64,000 nucleotides of DNA from Geminicoccus roseus DSM 18922 (GTDB lineage: Bacteria; Pseudomonadota; Alphaproteobacteria; Geminicoccales; Geminicoccaceae), in assembly GCF_000427665.1 (NCBI RefSeq), contig NZ_ATYL01000003.1, positions 1-64,000 of the forward strand, in the 5' to 3' direction. Below the pieces are notes generated by a model that was not told where the DNA came from, searched no databases, and saw only the letters and a list, made by a program, of their open reading frames with translations. Position 1 is the stretch's first letter. Each line of letters opens with the position of its first letter. Positions 51,878 to 61,171 of this stretch are shown piece after piece. A program made the position numbers and the translations under genes.

Positions 51878-52827
51878 TGGACTTCCCGACCGGCTGGGCG
51901 GACGGCGAGATCAACAAAGGGGGCCAGGCTCTTGGAGCGCGCGCCCCAGATCAACTGGCCGAGAAAGGCCAGGAAGATCAGGAACAGGGACAGGGCACCG
52001 AACAGCAGCGTCACGCCGGCGAAGACCACCGACGAGCCGGCATAGGAGGTATCGGCGAAGACCACCGCGGACACCGCAGCGAACAGCGTCAGCAGGAGGG
52101 TGACCATGGTCAACCCGCTCAGCCACATCAGGGGCGAGCGGGCGAAGGTCAGGATCGTGCGGATCGAGATCAGGTCGACGAAGACCTTGTAGATCCGCGA
52201 GAAGCCGTACTTCGAGGATCCATGCATCCGGGGATGATGACGCACCACGATCTCGGCGATCTTCGGCCGGGCGAGCGAGCTCATGGCCGGGATGAAGCGA
52301 TGCATCTCGGAATAGAGCGGGATCTTCTTGATCAGGTCGGCCCGGTAGGCCTTGAGCGAGCAGCCATTGTCCTTGATCGGCACGCCGGTCACCCAGCCGA
52401 TCAGCCGGTTGGCGACCTTGGAGGGCAGGACGCGCGACCAGTGGTCCTTGCGGTCCTTGCGCCATCCCACCACCAGGTCGTGGCCGGCCTCGATCTGTTC
52501 CAGGAAGCGCGGGATGTCGCGCGGGTCGTTCTGCAGGTCACCGTCCATGGTGACGAGCACCTTGCCGTTCGCGACATCGATCCCGGCCATCATCGCCTGG
52601 GTCTGGCCGTAGTTGCGGCGGAACTTGACGATGCGGACCTTCGGCTTGCCGTGCCTCGGCAATTCACTCAGCCGCTCGACCGTGCGGTCGCGCGAGCCAT
52701 CATCGACGAAGACGAGCTCGACCTCCCGATCGATCGGGGCGATGGCATCACGGATCGCCTGGTACATCGGGAGGACATTGTCCTCCTCGTTGTAGACCGG
52801 GACGATGATCGACAGATCGACCGACAT
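51874..52827 (-). CDS. GT2 glycosyltransferase, GtrB/DPM1-like
   Basis: A 317-residue membrane glycosyltransferase. The N-terminal GT-A domain has SIIVPVYNEEDNVLPMYQAI, FVDDGSRDRT and TMDGDLQNDP (intact DxD-type motif), then RKDRKDHWSRVLPSK and two C-terminal helices. It probably loads a sugar onto undecaprenyl or a similar polyprenyl phosphate on the cytoplasmic side. The ATG at 52827 begins exactly at the conserved domain. It is the upstream partner of the coupled GT2 gene and the only one of the two with an intact metal site. Confidence 0.9.
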   Translation of the reverse strand: MSVDLSIIVPVYNEEDNVLPMYQAIRDAIAPIDREVELVFVDDGSRDRTVERLSELPRHGKPKVRIVKFRRNYGQTQAMMAGIDVANGKVLVTMDGDLQNDPRDIPRFLEQIEAGHDLVVGWRKDRKDHWSRVLPSKVANRLIGWVTGVPIKDNGCSLKAYRADLIKKIPLYSEMHRFIPAMSSLARPKIAEIVVRHHPRMHGSSKYGFSRIYKVFVDLISIRTILTFARSPLMWLSGLTMVTLLLTLFAAVSAVVFADTSYAGSSVVFAGVTLLFGALSLFLIFLAFLGQLIWGARSKSLAPFVDLAVRPAGREVQ

Positions 52828-53026
52828 GACACTCCGTGCTGTCCAATGGCGGGCCCGCGCTCGGGCGGCCCTTGCGCAGGGTGTGTAGTCTGGGAAGCCT
52901 TCCATGAAAAGCGACACCTCCCCTCGTGCGCCATCGGGTGCGTCATTGACACCCAGGCGGGGTGCCGCGGACGCACTTCCGGCGCCGTCTGCCGGCCTGC
53001 GCGTGAGGAGAACCGGTAGGTTTCAC

Positions 53027-53051
53027 GGAACGCCTGGGGCATTTTCCCGTT
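53027..53051 (+). promoter_or_regulatory. EcfG-type general stress promoter (dps)
   Basis: GGAAC, 16 bases, CGTT: a perfect match. It ends 59 bases before the dps start codon. Confidence 0.8.
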
Positions 53052-53109
53052 GGTAGACATCCGAAGTCGTCGCGGCGGTGCACCGGCCGCGACTCCAGGA
53101 GATGCCTTC

Positions 53110-53598
53110 ATGAAGACCCATTCCACGAAGAACGACACCCCCTCGAACGTCAAGGCGACGGTCATCGAGCTGCTGAACAAGAACCTCGCCGCGTCCATCG
53201 ATCTGGCGCTGCTGACCAAGCAGGCGCACTGGAACCTGAAAGGGCCCCAGTTCATCGCGGTGCACGAGATGCTGGACGGCTTCCGGACCCAGATCGACGG
53301 TCACGTCGACACGTTCGCCGAACGGGTCACGCAGCTCGGGGGCACCGCCCTGGGCAGCCTGCAGGCGGTCGCCAAGAACTCCTCGCTCGCACCGTACCCG
53401 ACGGACATCTATGCGGTGGCCGACCACCTCAAGGCGCTGATCGAGCACTACGGCGCGGTGGCGAACATGGTCCGCAAGGCGATCGACGAATCCGAGGAAG
53501 CGGGCGATCCCACCACCGCCGACATCTTCACCCAGGCATCGCGGGATCTCGACAAGGCCCTGTGGTTCCTCGAGGCGCATGTCCAGGAGAGCCACTGA
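53110..53598 (+). CDS. dps: Dps ferritin-like DNA protection protein
   Basis: A 162-residue Dps. The ferroxidase and intersubunit residues are in KQAHWNLKGPQFIAVHEMLD and DGHVDTFAERVTQLGG. Twelve subunits form a shell that oxidises iron with peroxide and coats DNA. The N-terminal tail (MKTHSTKN) is short but has two Lys. The ATG at 53110 has GGAG eight bases upstream, and a perfect EcfG promoter lies before it, so expression should rise in stress and stationary phase. It is convergent with csbD. Confidence 0.96.
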   Translation: MKTHSTKNDTPSNVKATVIELLNKNLAASIDLALLTKQAHWNLKGPQFIAVHEMLDGFRTQIDGHVDTFAERVTQLGGTALGSLQAVAKNSSLAPYPTDIYAVADHLKALIEHYGAVANMVRKAIDESEEAGDPTTADIFTQASRDLDKALWFLEAHVQESH

Positions 53599-53689
53599 CC
53601 AGGCTCGACCGGTCGGACCATCGGGATGCCGCAAGCATGGAAGAGCTTGGGGCATCCTTTCCGCCGCGCACCGGGCGGACGCTCCACAA

Positions 53690-53725
53690 AAAGGAACCGG
53701 CCCACCCCCTTCCGGGGGCGGGCCA
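53690..53725 (-). terminator. Intrinsic terminator after csbD
   Basis: A GC hairpin (GGCCCACCCCC with GGGGGCGGGCC, one mismatch) on the minus strand is followed by TTCCTTTTTG, a good U-run. It lies 40 bases past the csbD stop. Confidence 0.8.
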
Positions 53726-53764
53726 GCCTCCAATCGTCCTGAGGGCTCATGCCCGTCGGAGTGA

Positions 53765-53947
53765 TCAGCCTTTGTTGACGCTGTCGCGGACGCCCTTGGC
53801 TGCTTCGGTCACGTTGTCGGTAGCCTTCTTGGCATCACCCTTGACCTGATCGGCCTTGCCTTCGCTCTCGAGGCGCTGATCACCAGTGACCTTGCCGGCC
53901 GCTTCCTTGACGTTGCCCTTAACCTTGTCGGCGGTTCCGGATGACAT
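53765..53947 (-). CDS. CsbD family stress protein
   Basis: A 60-residue hydrophilic CsbD-like protein with repeated Lys/Gly/Asp segments (DKVKGNVKEAAGKVTGDQRL, KADQVKGDAKKATDNV). Members are abundant stress proteins of uncertain function. The ATG at 53947 has AAGGA seven bases upstream. A perfect EcfG promoter lies before it and an intrinsic terminator after it, so it is a single-gene unit. Confidence 0.93.
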   Translation of the reverse strand: MSSGTADKVKGNVKEAAGKVTGDQRLESEGKADQVKGDAKKATDNVTEAAKGVRDSVNKG

Positions 53948-53982
53948 CCTGTATTCCTTTCGAGCGTTGCTCACGTCAATAC

Positions 53983-54007
53983 AACGTCCCTAGGGATGGT
54001 GCGTTCC
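53983..54007 (-). promoter_or_regulatory. EcfG-type general stress promoter (csbD)
   Basis: On the minus strand GGAAC, 16 bases, CGTT is a perfect match, ending 35 bases before the csbD ATG. Confidence 0.8.
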
Positions 54008-54130
54008 AGTCAAGCGGCCCGAAAGCGGTCACGGACACGCGATCCCTTCATGACCGGCCGGAAATGCGACGTGGAGCAGGCAATGCCGATCCGGCGTGCC
54101 GGGAGCGCCGGATGGTTCCACCCTGGCGGT

Positions 54131-54904
54131 TCAGGAACTGGCAGGGCTGCGGGTCGGGAACAGGTGATACATGCCGTAATGGGCGAAATAGTAGAGGCTC
54201 CTGGCGAGGTTGAGCCCTTCCACCTCGCGATAGACCCGCCAGACATACCAAGCCGCCCGGATCTTGTTCCGGGAGACGGAGTTCCTGCGGACACGGTAGA
54301 ATGCCAGCGGCTCTTCCAGCCGTTCGGCGGTCACACCCTGCTTCAGGATCTTGAGCCACAGGGCGTAATCCTGCCGACGCCGGATGTCGGGCATCAGCGG
54401 CCGGCCACATTTCTCGGTATCGAACATCACGGTCAGGCAACCAATCGTGGTCCGGTGGGCCAGGAGGTCCGCATAGGTGACGCTCGATAGGCCCTTTCTG
54501 ACCTCCTCCGAACGCTCGCCGTCCTCGTTCACCGCCGTGTAGTAGGTGTGGCAAAAGGCGACGTCCCGCTCCCGCATGAAAGCCAGCTGCTTGCTGAGCT
54601 TGCTGGGCGCCCAGAGATCGTCGCTGTCCAGGAACGCCACATAGCGGCCTTGGGCGACGGAAAGCGCCGCGTTACGGCTCGCCGCCGGTCCCTGGTTCAC
54701 TGGCGAGGCCAGGAGCCGGATCCGGGGATCGTCATCCTGGAGCGAGCGCACGATCGAGCAGGTATCGTCGCTCGACCCGTCGTCGGAAACGAGCAGTTCC
54801 CAATCCCGGAAGTCCTGGGCCTGGACCGACCGGATGCTCTCGCCGATGAAACGCGCGCTGTTGTGCGACGGCATGATGATGGAGACGGTGGCGTTCTGCG
54901 ACAC
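54131..54904 (-). CDS. GT2 glycosyltransferase
   Basis: A 257-residue soluble GT-A glycosyltransferase: VSIIMPSHNSARFIGESIRS, LVSDDGSSDDT, NQGPAASRNAALSVAQGRYV and FLDSDDLW with the DxD-type site. The C-terminal portion (IRRRQDYALWLKILKQGV) is typical of exopolysaccharide or LPS side-chain transferases. The GTG start follows GAGG by ten bases. It lies 300 bases from the O-antigen ligase gene on the same strand. The sugar is unknown. Confidence 0.88.
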   Translation of the reverse strand: MSQNATVSIIMPSHNSARFIGESIRSVQAQDFRDWELLVSDDGSSDDTCSIVRSLQDDDPRIRLLASPVNQGPAASRNAALSVAQGRYVAFLDSDDLWAPSKLSKQLAFMRERDVAFCHTYYTAVNEDGERSEEVRKGLSSVTYADLLAHRTTIGCLTVMFDTEKCGRPLMPDIRRRQDYALWLKILKQGVTAERLEEPLAFYRVRRNSVSRNKIRAAWYVWRVYREVEGLNLARSLYYFAHYGMYHLFPTRSPASS

Positions 54905-55203
54905 GGATAGGGAACCTCACGTCTCGGTGCGGCCAGTGATCGGGATAAGGATGCCAGGCATCTGGGGGAGGGAAGTGATCGTGACCCCGAGACGTTTCCG
55001 GTCGACGGCGAGTCATGCGGCGGCTGCGGTCCCAATCCGGAGCACCGGGCACTCCGTTTTCCGGTCTGGACCATGGACCACCATGGAAGATCATCGAACT
55101 ACCTGTACGGCGCTCAGCTGGGACGCCCAGGCCCTAGCACCTCGTTTGGGTCCAGCTCAACGGGGGTGATGGGGATACGCGCCTGTACGCTGGAGAGAAG
55201 TCC

Positions 55204-56640
55204 CTAGACCCGTGCATCCGGCGCGTCAGTGTCGTCGAATGCCCGGGGGCGAAGGTGGCGGAACGCCGCCAGCTCATCGTCGGCATCGTCCACCACCCAG
55301 GGGCGATGGACACCCGCAGGCTCATCGTCCTCGCCGTCCAGGACATCTTCCTCCTCCTCGTCTTCCTCCGAACGCATCAGCAGCAGCCCCAGCATGACGA
55401 AAACCTGGCGGTTCTCGGGCAGGTCGCCCGAGGTCATCGCGTTCATGAGCACGTTGATGCACAGCATCGCCGAGGCGAGCAGAAGGGGGTCGGTACGCAG
55501 GCGGTGGACCGAGATGTTCCGGAGGCAGGCCCAGAACACACCGATCATGATCGCAAGGCCGACGAGGCCGAAATCGAACATGATGTCGAGGATGAAATTG
55601 TGGGGATGATCCTGGAAATCACCGTGATGGACCAGGATCGGCCAGCTTCCGATGCCATGGCCGAAGATCGGGGCTCGCGGGATCCACTCCAGGGCCGCCT
55701 CAAGATTGGCCGTGCGCCGAAAGTCGGACGAGCTAGCCAGTTCGCTGCCGCTGAGGAGCCCGCGGAACCGCGCCAGGGTGGACAAGGTGCCGAGGTCCGC
55801 GTCGGGCGAGGTGAAGGCGTAGATGATGACGCCAACGATCGCCACCAGCGCCAGCAGGATGGGGATCTGCATCTTCATCACCCGGACCCGCCCGCCCCGG
55901 GTGACCTTCCAGCCGATCACCGCGATCAGCAGCATCGGCACCACCCCGGCCACCAGGGGCCCGCGGCCGCCGCCGATCAGAAGCACCAGCATGAACATGC
56001 CGAGCAGCGCCATCAGGCCGATCCGCGCGAACGTCAGCCCGCTCCTGGTGGCCCAGAACGCACAGGCGATGATGGCACCCATGCCGCAGACCCGGCCGAA
56101 GCCCAGGTAGTTGTCGCCATTGTTGATCAGGAGGCGCCCCTGGAACCCCTGCCTCGCCCAGGCGAGCAGGGCCTCCACACCCAGCCAGATCGCGAAGAGC
56201 ACCACGAGCCGCATGAACCGGCGCACCCGTTCCCTCGAATTCGCCATGATCAGGGCGCCGGCAATCAGGCACCAGGTGTCGGTGATGGTCGCGAGCATGA
56301 GCTTCTCGCGGCCATACATGCGGCCTTCGGTCCAGATCAGGCCGATCCACATGTAGACCAGGAACACCGTCCACACCCCGAGGGCATAGGCACCCGGGAG
56401 GTAGAGCTTTTCCTGAAAAATCAGGACCAGGCCGACGGCGATGCTCGCCACCAGGAACAGGATGGTCGGGTCGATCGGGATGAACGCGAAACGGGGATCG
56501 GCCTTGTAGCGGCCGGCAAACAGGAAGAGGACGAACAGGGCTTCGAACGAGAACAGGTCGAGCAGCAGGCGAACGACCGGATTGCCGGTGGGAAGACCTC
56601 GCAGCGGAGCGATCTTCGGCAGGTTCAACACAAGCGCCAA
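55204..56640 (-). CDS. O-antigen ligase / Wzy-type polymerase
   Basis: A 478-residue membrane protein with about 11-12 helices. The conserved periplasmic loop (APIFGHGIGSWPILVHHGDF, QDHPHNFILDIMFDFGLVGL) matches the O-antigen ligase domain (WzyC), and GGGRGPLVAG is the Arg-bearing motif. The C-terminus is long and very acidic (MRSEEDEEEEDVLDGEDDEP). It should polymerise or ligate lipid-linked repeat units. The TTG start has AGGA eight bases upstream. It lies 76 bases downstream of the tyrosine-kinase gene. Confidence 0.88.
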   Translation of the reverse strand: MALVLNLPKIAPLRGLPTGNPVVRLLLDLFSFEALFVLFLFAGRYKADPRFAFIPIDPTILFLVASIAVGLVLIFQEKLYLPGAYALGVWTVFLVYMWIGLIWTEGRMYGREKLMLATITDTWCLIAGALIMANSRERVRRFMRLVVLFAIWLGVEALLAWARQGFQGRLLINNGDNYLGFGRVCGMGAIIACAFWATRSGLTFARIGLMALLGMFMLVLLIGGGRGPLVAGVVPMLLIAVIGWKVTRGGRVRVMKMQIPILLALVAIVGVIIYAFTSPDADLGTLSTLARFRGLLSGSELASSSDFRRTANLEAALEWIPRAPIFGHGIGSWPILVHHGDFQDHPHNFILDIMFDFGLVGLAIMIGVFWACLRNISVHRLRTDPLLLASAMLCINVLMNAMTSGDLPENRQVFVMLGLLLMRSEEDEEEEDVLDGEDDEPAGVHRPWVVDDADDELAAFRHLRPRAFDDTDAPDARV

Positions 56641-56716
56641 GGCGGTCGTCCTACTGTTCGGACCAGAGTGCCAACGAGAACCGGGGGGCGCTCCGAGCGC
56701 CCCCCGGTGATCGAGG

Positions 56717-59005
56717 CTAGTTCACGTAATAGTCCTGGTACTTGCCGTAGTACTGGGCGACGTCACCATAGCCGTACTGGGCATGCTTCTTGACGTCCAC
56801 CTGGGTCACCACGACGCCCCCGATCGGGACGTTGGTCTGGCGCAACGTCTCGAACGACAGGGTCACCGCGTCCTGCGGAGTCTTCGACCAGCGCACGCAG
56901 AACACGACCTGATCCGCGAGCAGGGCAGCCACCCGGCTGTCCGTCACGCTCATCACCGGCGCGCAGTCCAGGAACACGTAGTCGTAGGTCTGCCGCAGGG
57001 TCTCGATCAGCAGGCGCATCTTCTGGCTGTCGAGCAGATCGGTCGGGTTCGCCGTCTGCCGCTTGACCGGCAGGAAGTCCAGACCGCTGGCCGGGTCGTG
57101 CTGGACGACCTCGTCCAGGGTGCGGTCGCCCACCATGAACTCGACGATGCCGGCCGCCACCGGCCGCCCGAGCTCCCGCGCCACCGAGGGATGGCGAAGG
57201 TCGAGGTCCACCAGGATGACCTTCTTCTGCGAGCGGGCCGCGAAGGTCGCGAGGCTGGCGACGAAGGTCGACTTGCCTTCCTGGGGCAGCGACGAGGTGA
57301 CCAGGATCACCTTGGGCGGGTTGTCGATCGAGGACAGCTTCAGCGTCGTCAGCACCGAGCGGATCGATTCGGTGTAGGCCGAGAGCGGCTTCGCCATCAG
57401 GTACTGATGCGGCTTCTGGTTCCGCTTGAGGCGGTCCAGGCGCGGCACCAGGGCCAGCGGCTGCTGGCCGAGCAGGCGCTCGATCTGCCGGGACGAGCGC
57501 AGGCCGCGATCGCGCCGTTCCAGGAGCAGCGAGAGCAGCGAACCCACGACCAGGCTGCCGGCAAAGCCGACGGCACCGAACAGCCGGGGACCGGCGGTCG
57601 ACGGCTTGTCCGGCGGCGCCGCCACGGAAATGATCTTCGCATCCGCCTCGATCAGCTGCTGCTGCTCGCGGGTCTCCTTCGACCGCTGCAGGAACTGCTC
57701 GTAGAGCGCGCGGCTGGCGTCGGCCTGTCGCTGCAGTTCACGCAGCCTGATCTCGGCGTCGCGGTCCTTGACCGTGGTGCCCTTGGCCTTGTCCAGCTCG
57801 TTCTCGAGCGTCGCCACCCGGGTTCGGATCACCTCGACCTGATTGCCCAGGTTGGAGCTGATGCGGGCGACTTCGGCCGCGATCTTGCCGTAGAGCTGCT
57901 GCTTCTCCGTGGCCATCTGCTGGATCAGCGGATGGCGCGCCCCGAACTGCTGCTTCAGCTCGTTCTCGCGGCGGAGCAGGTCGCTTTCCTGGCTGCGCAG
58001 GGCGATGATCACCGGGCTGTTCAGCACCTCGGCGATCGTGTCGAGGCCAGCGCTTCCCTGGCCCATGTCCCGGGCGAGCCGAAGCTTGGCCTCCGCCCCG
58101 GCAAGCTCGGCGCGGGATTCGATCAGCTGCCGGTTCAGGTCGGCCAGCTGCTGGTCGTTCAGCGTGATGTCGCGGGTCGAGACCATGTCGTTCTCGGCGC
58201 GGAACCGCTCGACCTCGCGCTCGGCGGACTCGACTTCCTCCTTCAGCGCGGCCAGCCGCTCGTCGAGCCAGCCTGCGGCCTTGGTGGTCGCCGCGGATTT
58301 CGAGGCGACCTGCTCCTCGACATAGATCTGGGTGACCCGGTTCGCGACGTCCGCCGCCTTCTGCGGATCGGCCGAGGTGAAGGACACCAGCATCACGTAG
58401 GAGGGGTCGTCCAGCTTGACCTGATAGTTGCGGGCGAAGCGGTCCACCGCCGCCTGACGGTTCAGGGTCGGCGCCTCGCTCTCCAGGACAGGCAGCTTCT
58501 CCTTGGCCAGGCCGCTCGCGATCAGCAGGTTCTCCGGCAGCAGCGCCAGGAGGCGCTCCACCGGACCACCCACCGCATAGTCCAGGTTGCTCGGCTCGTT
58601 CTCGGGGTCCAGCGCCGGGTTGAACTCCGGATCCTCGAACAGGTTCATGTCGTCCATGACCCGCGCGATCTGGTCGCGCGCGGTCAGCAGCCGCACCTGG
58701 GTGGCGAGGGCCGGCAGGTCACCGGTCAGCCCGGCGACGACCTGCTGCAGGTTGACGACCGATTCGTCCTTGGGCTCGAGCATCAGCGCTGCGGTGGCGG
58801 TATAGCGCTTCTCGACCTGCATTCCCGCAATCGTCGCGGCGGTGGTGCCGAGAACGACCAGGGCAGCGATCAACCACTTCCGCCGCCAGAGGATACCGAA
58901 CAGTTCGCCCAGGTCGATCGAGTCCTGGTCGTCCTCGGCAGAGGCGGCACCGCGCTTGCCACGACGGATGGTGTTGCCGCTGTTCTGCATGTTGCTGGCG
59001 TTCAT
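56717..59005 (-). CDS. Wzc/GumC polysaccharide chain-length tyrosine autokinase (copy 1)
   Basis: A 762-residue polysaccharide co-polymerase/BY-kinase. An N-terminal Wzz domain with a membrane helix (WLIAALVVLGTTAATIAGMQ), a long periplasmic coiled coil and a second helix (GAVGFAGSLVVGSLLSLLLE) lead to the kinase: SSLPQEGKST, VILVDLDLRHP and YDYVFLDCAPV. The last 15 residues are Tyr-rich (YGDVAQYYGKYQDYYVN). It controls export and chain length. The kinase domain is fused, as in Gram-negative Wzc. The ATG at 59005 has GGAG close by. Confidence 0.92.
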   Translation of the reverse strand: MNASNMQNSGNTIRRGKRGAASAEDDQDSIDLGELFGILWRRKWLIAALVVLGTTAATIAGMQVEKRYTATAALMLEPKDESVVNLQQVVAGLTGDLPALATQVRLLTARDQIARVMDDMNLFEDPEFNPALDPENEPSNLDYAVGGPVERLLALLPENLLIASGLAKEKLPVLESEAPTLNRQAAVDRFARNYQVKLDDPSYVMLVSFTSADPQKAADVANRVTQIYVEEQVASKSAATTKAAGWLDERLAALKEEVESAEREVERFRAENDMVSTRDITLNDQQLADLNRQLIESRAELAGAEAKLRLARDMGQGSAGLDTIAEVLNSPVIIALRSQESDLLRRENELKQQFGARHPLIQQMATEKQQLYGKIAAEVARISSNLGNQVEVIRTRVATLENELDKAKGTTVKDRDAEIRLRELQRQADASRALYEQFLQRSKETREQQQLIEADAKIISVAAPPDKPSTAGPRLFGAVGFAGSLVVGSLLSLLLERRDRGLRSSRQIERLLGQQPLALVPRLDRLKRNQKPHQYLMAKPLSAYTESIRSVLTTLKLSSIDNPPKVILVTSSLPQEGKSTFVASLATFAARSQKKVILVDLDLRHPSVARELGRPVAAGIVEFMVGDRTLDEVVQHDPASGLDFLPVKRQTANPTDLLDSQKMRLLIETLRQTYDYVFLDCAPVMSVTDSRVAALLADQVVFCVRWSKTPQDAVTLSFETLRQTNVPIGGVVVTQVDVKKHAQYGYGDVAQYYGKYQDYYVN

Positions 59006-59629
59006 CGCGCTCCGACCAGTTGCGTTCCTGCGGCGTGCAGCATGGCCCGCCACCATAGAGGTTACGAAACGTTCACGAAAGTTGTAGCTTCCGACAGGAA
59101 TAATGCTAGCAGATAAGCATGCTTCCTACGGTGTCGAGTGTCACATGCACCCTGGGGTACATCCACACCGGACATCAGGGCGCAGGACGATCCGTCCGCC
59201 ACCCTATATGGCAATCCTGTCGGCTCGATCCCCTCACACGAGTCCTGCCCGGTTTCACACGTCATGGACATGCGTCGACCGCCGTATCCCGTCGAGTTCA
59301 GCGGCGCTCATACCCGAAGCACCGGCTCCGCGTAAAGCCGCGTGGCTTTGACCAGGTTCAGCGCCCCTATACACACTTCTGATGTGATGGTCGTCACCGT
59401 AAGGCGACAATCGTGCAGTACAGGATAGCGCTGCGCGGGTAGGTGGCGTTGAGAAAGCGGCCCATTCGTGCTCAGACTGCCTCGGTGGACATGGCACCAG
59501 GCCCGGAGGCGGCGCAGCCATGGTTCACGGAGCCGTGAGGAGGAGCATCATTCCTTCCGGTTTCGATCTTCCCAGTTGTCGAGATGGAGCGTGTTGTTCC
59601 ATCACCTAAAGCCGGAGACGTTCTCGCCG
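59006..59629. other. 624-base regulatory interval between divergent polysaccharide genes
   Basis: No protein was recognised here. It is less GC-rich than the rest of the window. About 55 bases upstream of the Wzc gene lie two 10-bp tandem units, GTTACGAAAC and GTTCACGAAA (59061-59080), a possible operator. Promoters for the minus-strand Wzc operon and the plus-strand glycosylphosphotransferase should lie here, but no convincing -35/-10 pair was seen. Confidence 0.55.
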
Positions 59630-61126
59630 ATGTCGGGTTTCTTAATGGCGACGAAGTCAGGTCACGCAGGCCGGCGAGCGATCATCTTGACGCACGACAC
59701 GCTGATGGCGGCGCTGTCGTTCGTCCTTGCCATGCTGCTGCGCGCGCCGGAGGTCTGGACGCCGGAGAACACCTACGCCCTCGTTCTCGGCACCGGCATT
59801 TTCGCCAGCCTGGCAGCGGTGGTGTTCTTCTCCCTCAGCCTTCACAAGAGCGTGTGGCGCTGGAGCTCCACCGCCGACCAGATGGCGGTGGTGCGCGCGG
59901 CCACGCTTGCCGTGTTCCTGTTCGTGCCGACCATGTTCGTGATCGGGCGACTGGAGGGGGTGGGACGCTCTGTCCCGTTCATCCAGTGGTTCGTCCTGGT
60001 GACGCTGCTGTCCGGCTCCCGCTTCATCTATCGCTGGTACATGACCCGCAAGGGCGACCGCAGGCTGTTCCGGCACCGCACGCCGGTCCTGCTGCTGGGA
60101 ACTGGGGAGGGTGCGGCGATCTACCTGCATGCCCTGGACGCCACACCGGGCTCTGCCTTCTACGCCGTCGGCATCCTGTGCGACCAGGGCCACCTGGTCG
60201 GGCGCTCCTTCAATGGCGTGCCGGTCCTGGGAGGCGCCGAGGACCTGGAGCAGGTCCTGGTCGACCTGGAAACCCACGGGATCTTTGCCGAGCGCATGAT
60301 CGTGACCAAGCCGCTGGAGGGCCTGCCGCCAGGCCTGGTCAGCCGGCTGGGTGGGATTGCGCGCCGCCACGGCGTGGAGATCGACTCGCTGCCGGACCTC
60401 CTGTCCTTGCGGCTGGGGGGTGGCGGCGTGATCGCCACGGCCGACGAGCCGATGCCGATCGGGGCGCCCCGCTGGCTGGAGATCAAGCGCCTCCTGGATA
60501 TCGCCACCAGCGCCGCCCTGCTGCTGTTCACGGCGCCGATCTCCCTGCTCGCTGCCTTCCTGGTGATGGTGGAGATGGGCCATCCGGTCCTGTTCCGTCA
60601 GGTGCGGCCGGGACATGGCCTGCGGCCGTTCACCTTGCTGAAGTTCCGCTCGATGCGGTCGCCGCGCAGTCCGGACGGCCGGTTGCTCAGCGACAGCGAG
60701 CGCACCGGGATGGTGGGAAGGTTCTTGCGCCGGACTCGCCTGGACGAGATCCCGCAGCTCGTGAACGTCCTGAAGGGCGACATGTCGTTCATCGGACCTC
60801 GCCCGCTGTTGCCGCGTGATCTGGCCGATCTCACCGATGGGGGATGGGAGCGCTCGCGGCTGCGCCCGGGCCTGACCGGCTGGGCCCAGGTGAATGGCGG
60901 CCACCAGCTGTCCAATCCGGACAAGATGGCCCTCGACCTGTGGTACATCCGCCACGCATCGCCATGGCTGGACCTCAAGATCATTGCCTGGACGGTACGG
61001 ATGGTGGTGTTCGGCGAGAAGGTCAACCAGGCGTCGATCGACGAGGCCCGCGCCTGGTTGAACAACCATGGCAGCGCCGGTGCATTCAACGCCCGCGAGG
61101 ATGTGGGCCCCGAGGCCGTTGCCTAG
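59630..61126 (+). CDS. Polyprenyl glycosylphosphotransferase (exopolysaccharide initiation)
   Basis: A 498-residue initiating transferase that puts the first sugar phosphate on undecaprenyl phosphate. Four N-terminal helices and a CoA-binding-like domain (PVLLLGTGEGAAIYLHALDA) precede the bacterial sugar-transferase domain: EIKRLLDIATSAALLLFTAP, FTLLKFRSMRS, RRTRLDEIPQLVNVLKGDMS, FIGPRPLLPRD and RPGLTGWAQVNGG. The ATG at 59630 is uncertain, with ATG at 59645 possible. It is divergent from Wzc and is the natural first step of the cluster. Confidence 0.92.
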   Translation: MSGFLMATKSGHAGRRAIILTHDTLMAALSFVLAMLLRAPEVWTPENTYALVLGTGIFASLAAVVFFSLSLHKSVWRWSSTADQMAVVRAATLAVFLFVPTMFVIGRLEGVGRSVPFIQWFVLVTLLSGSRFIYRWYMTRKGDRRLFRHRTPVLLLGTGEGAAIYLHALDATPGSAFYAVGILCDQGHLVGRSFNGVPVLGGAEDLEQVLVDLETHGIFAERMIVTKPLEGLPPGLVSRLGGIARRHGVEIDSLPDLLSLRLGGGGVIATADEPMPIGAPRWLEIKRLLDIATSAALLLFTAPISLLAAFLVMVEMGHPVLFRQVRPGHGLRPFTLLKFRSMRSPRSPDGRLLSDSERTGMVGRFLRRTRLDEIPQLVNVLKGDMSFIGPRPLLPRDLADLTDGGWERSRLRPGLTGWAQVNGGHQLSNPDKMALDLWYIRHASPWLDLKIIAWTVRMVVFGEKVNQASIDEARAWLNNHGSAGAFNAREDVGPEAVA

Positions 61127-61171
61127 AAGCCGGGTATCCTCGATCCGGCCGCGCCGATGGGCCGCGACCGC

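Noticed and set aside
56783-59116. A 777-codon plus-strand frame opposite Wzc
   Set aside because: Antisense shadow of a clear BY-kinase gene.
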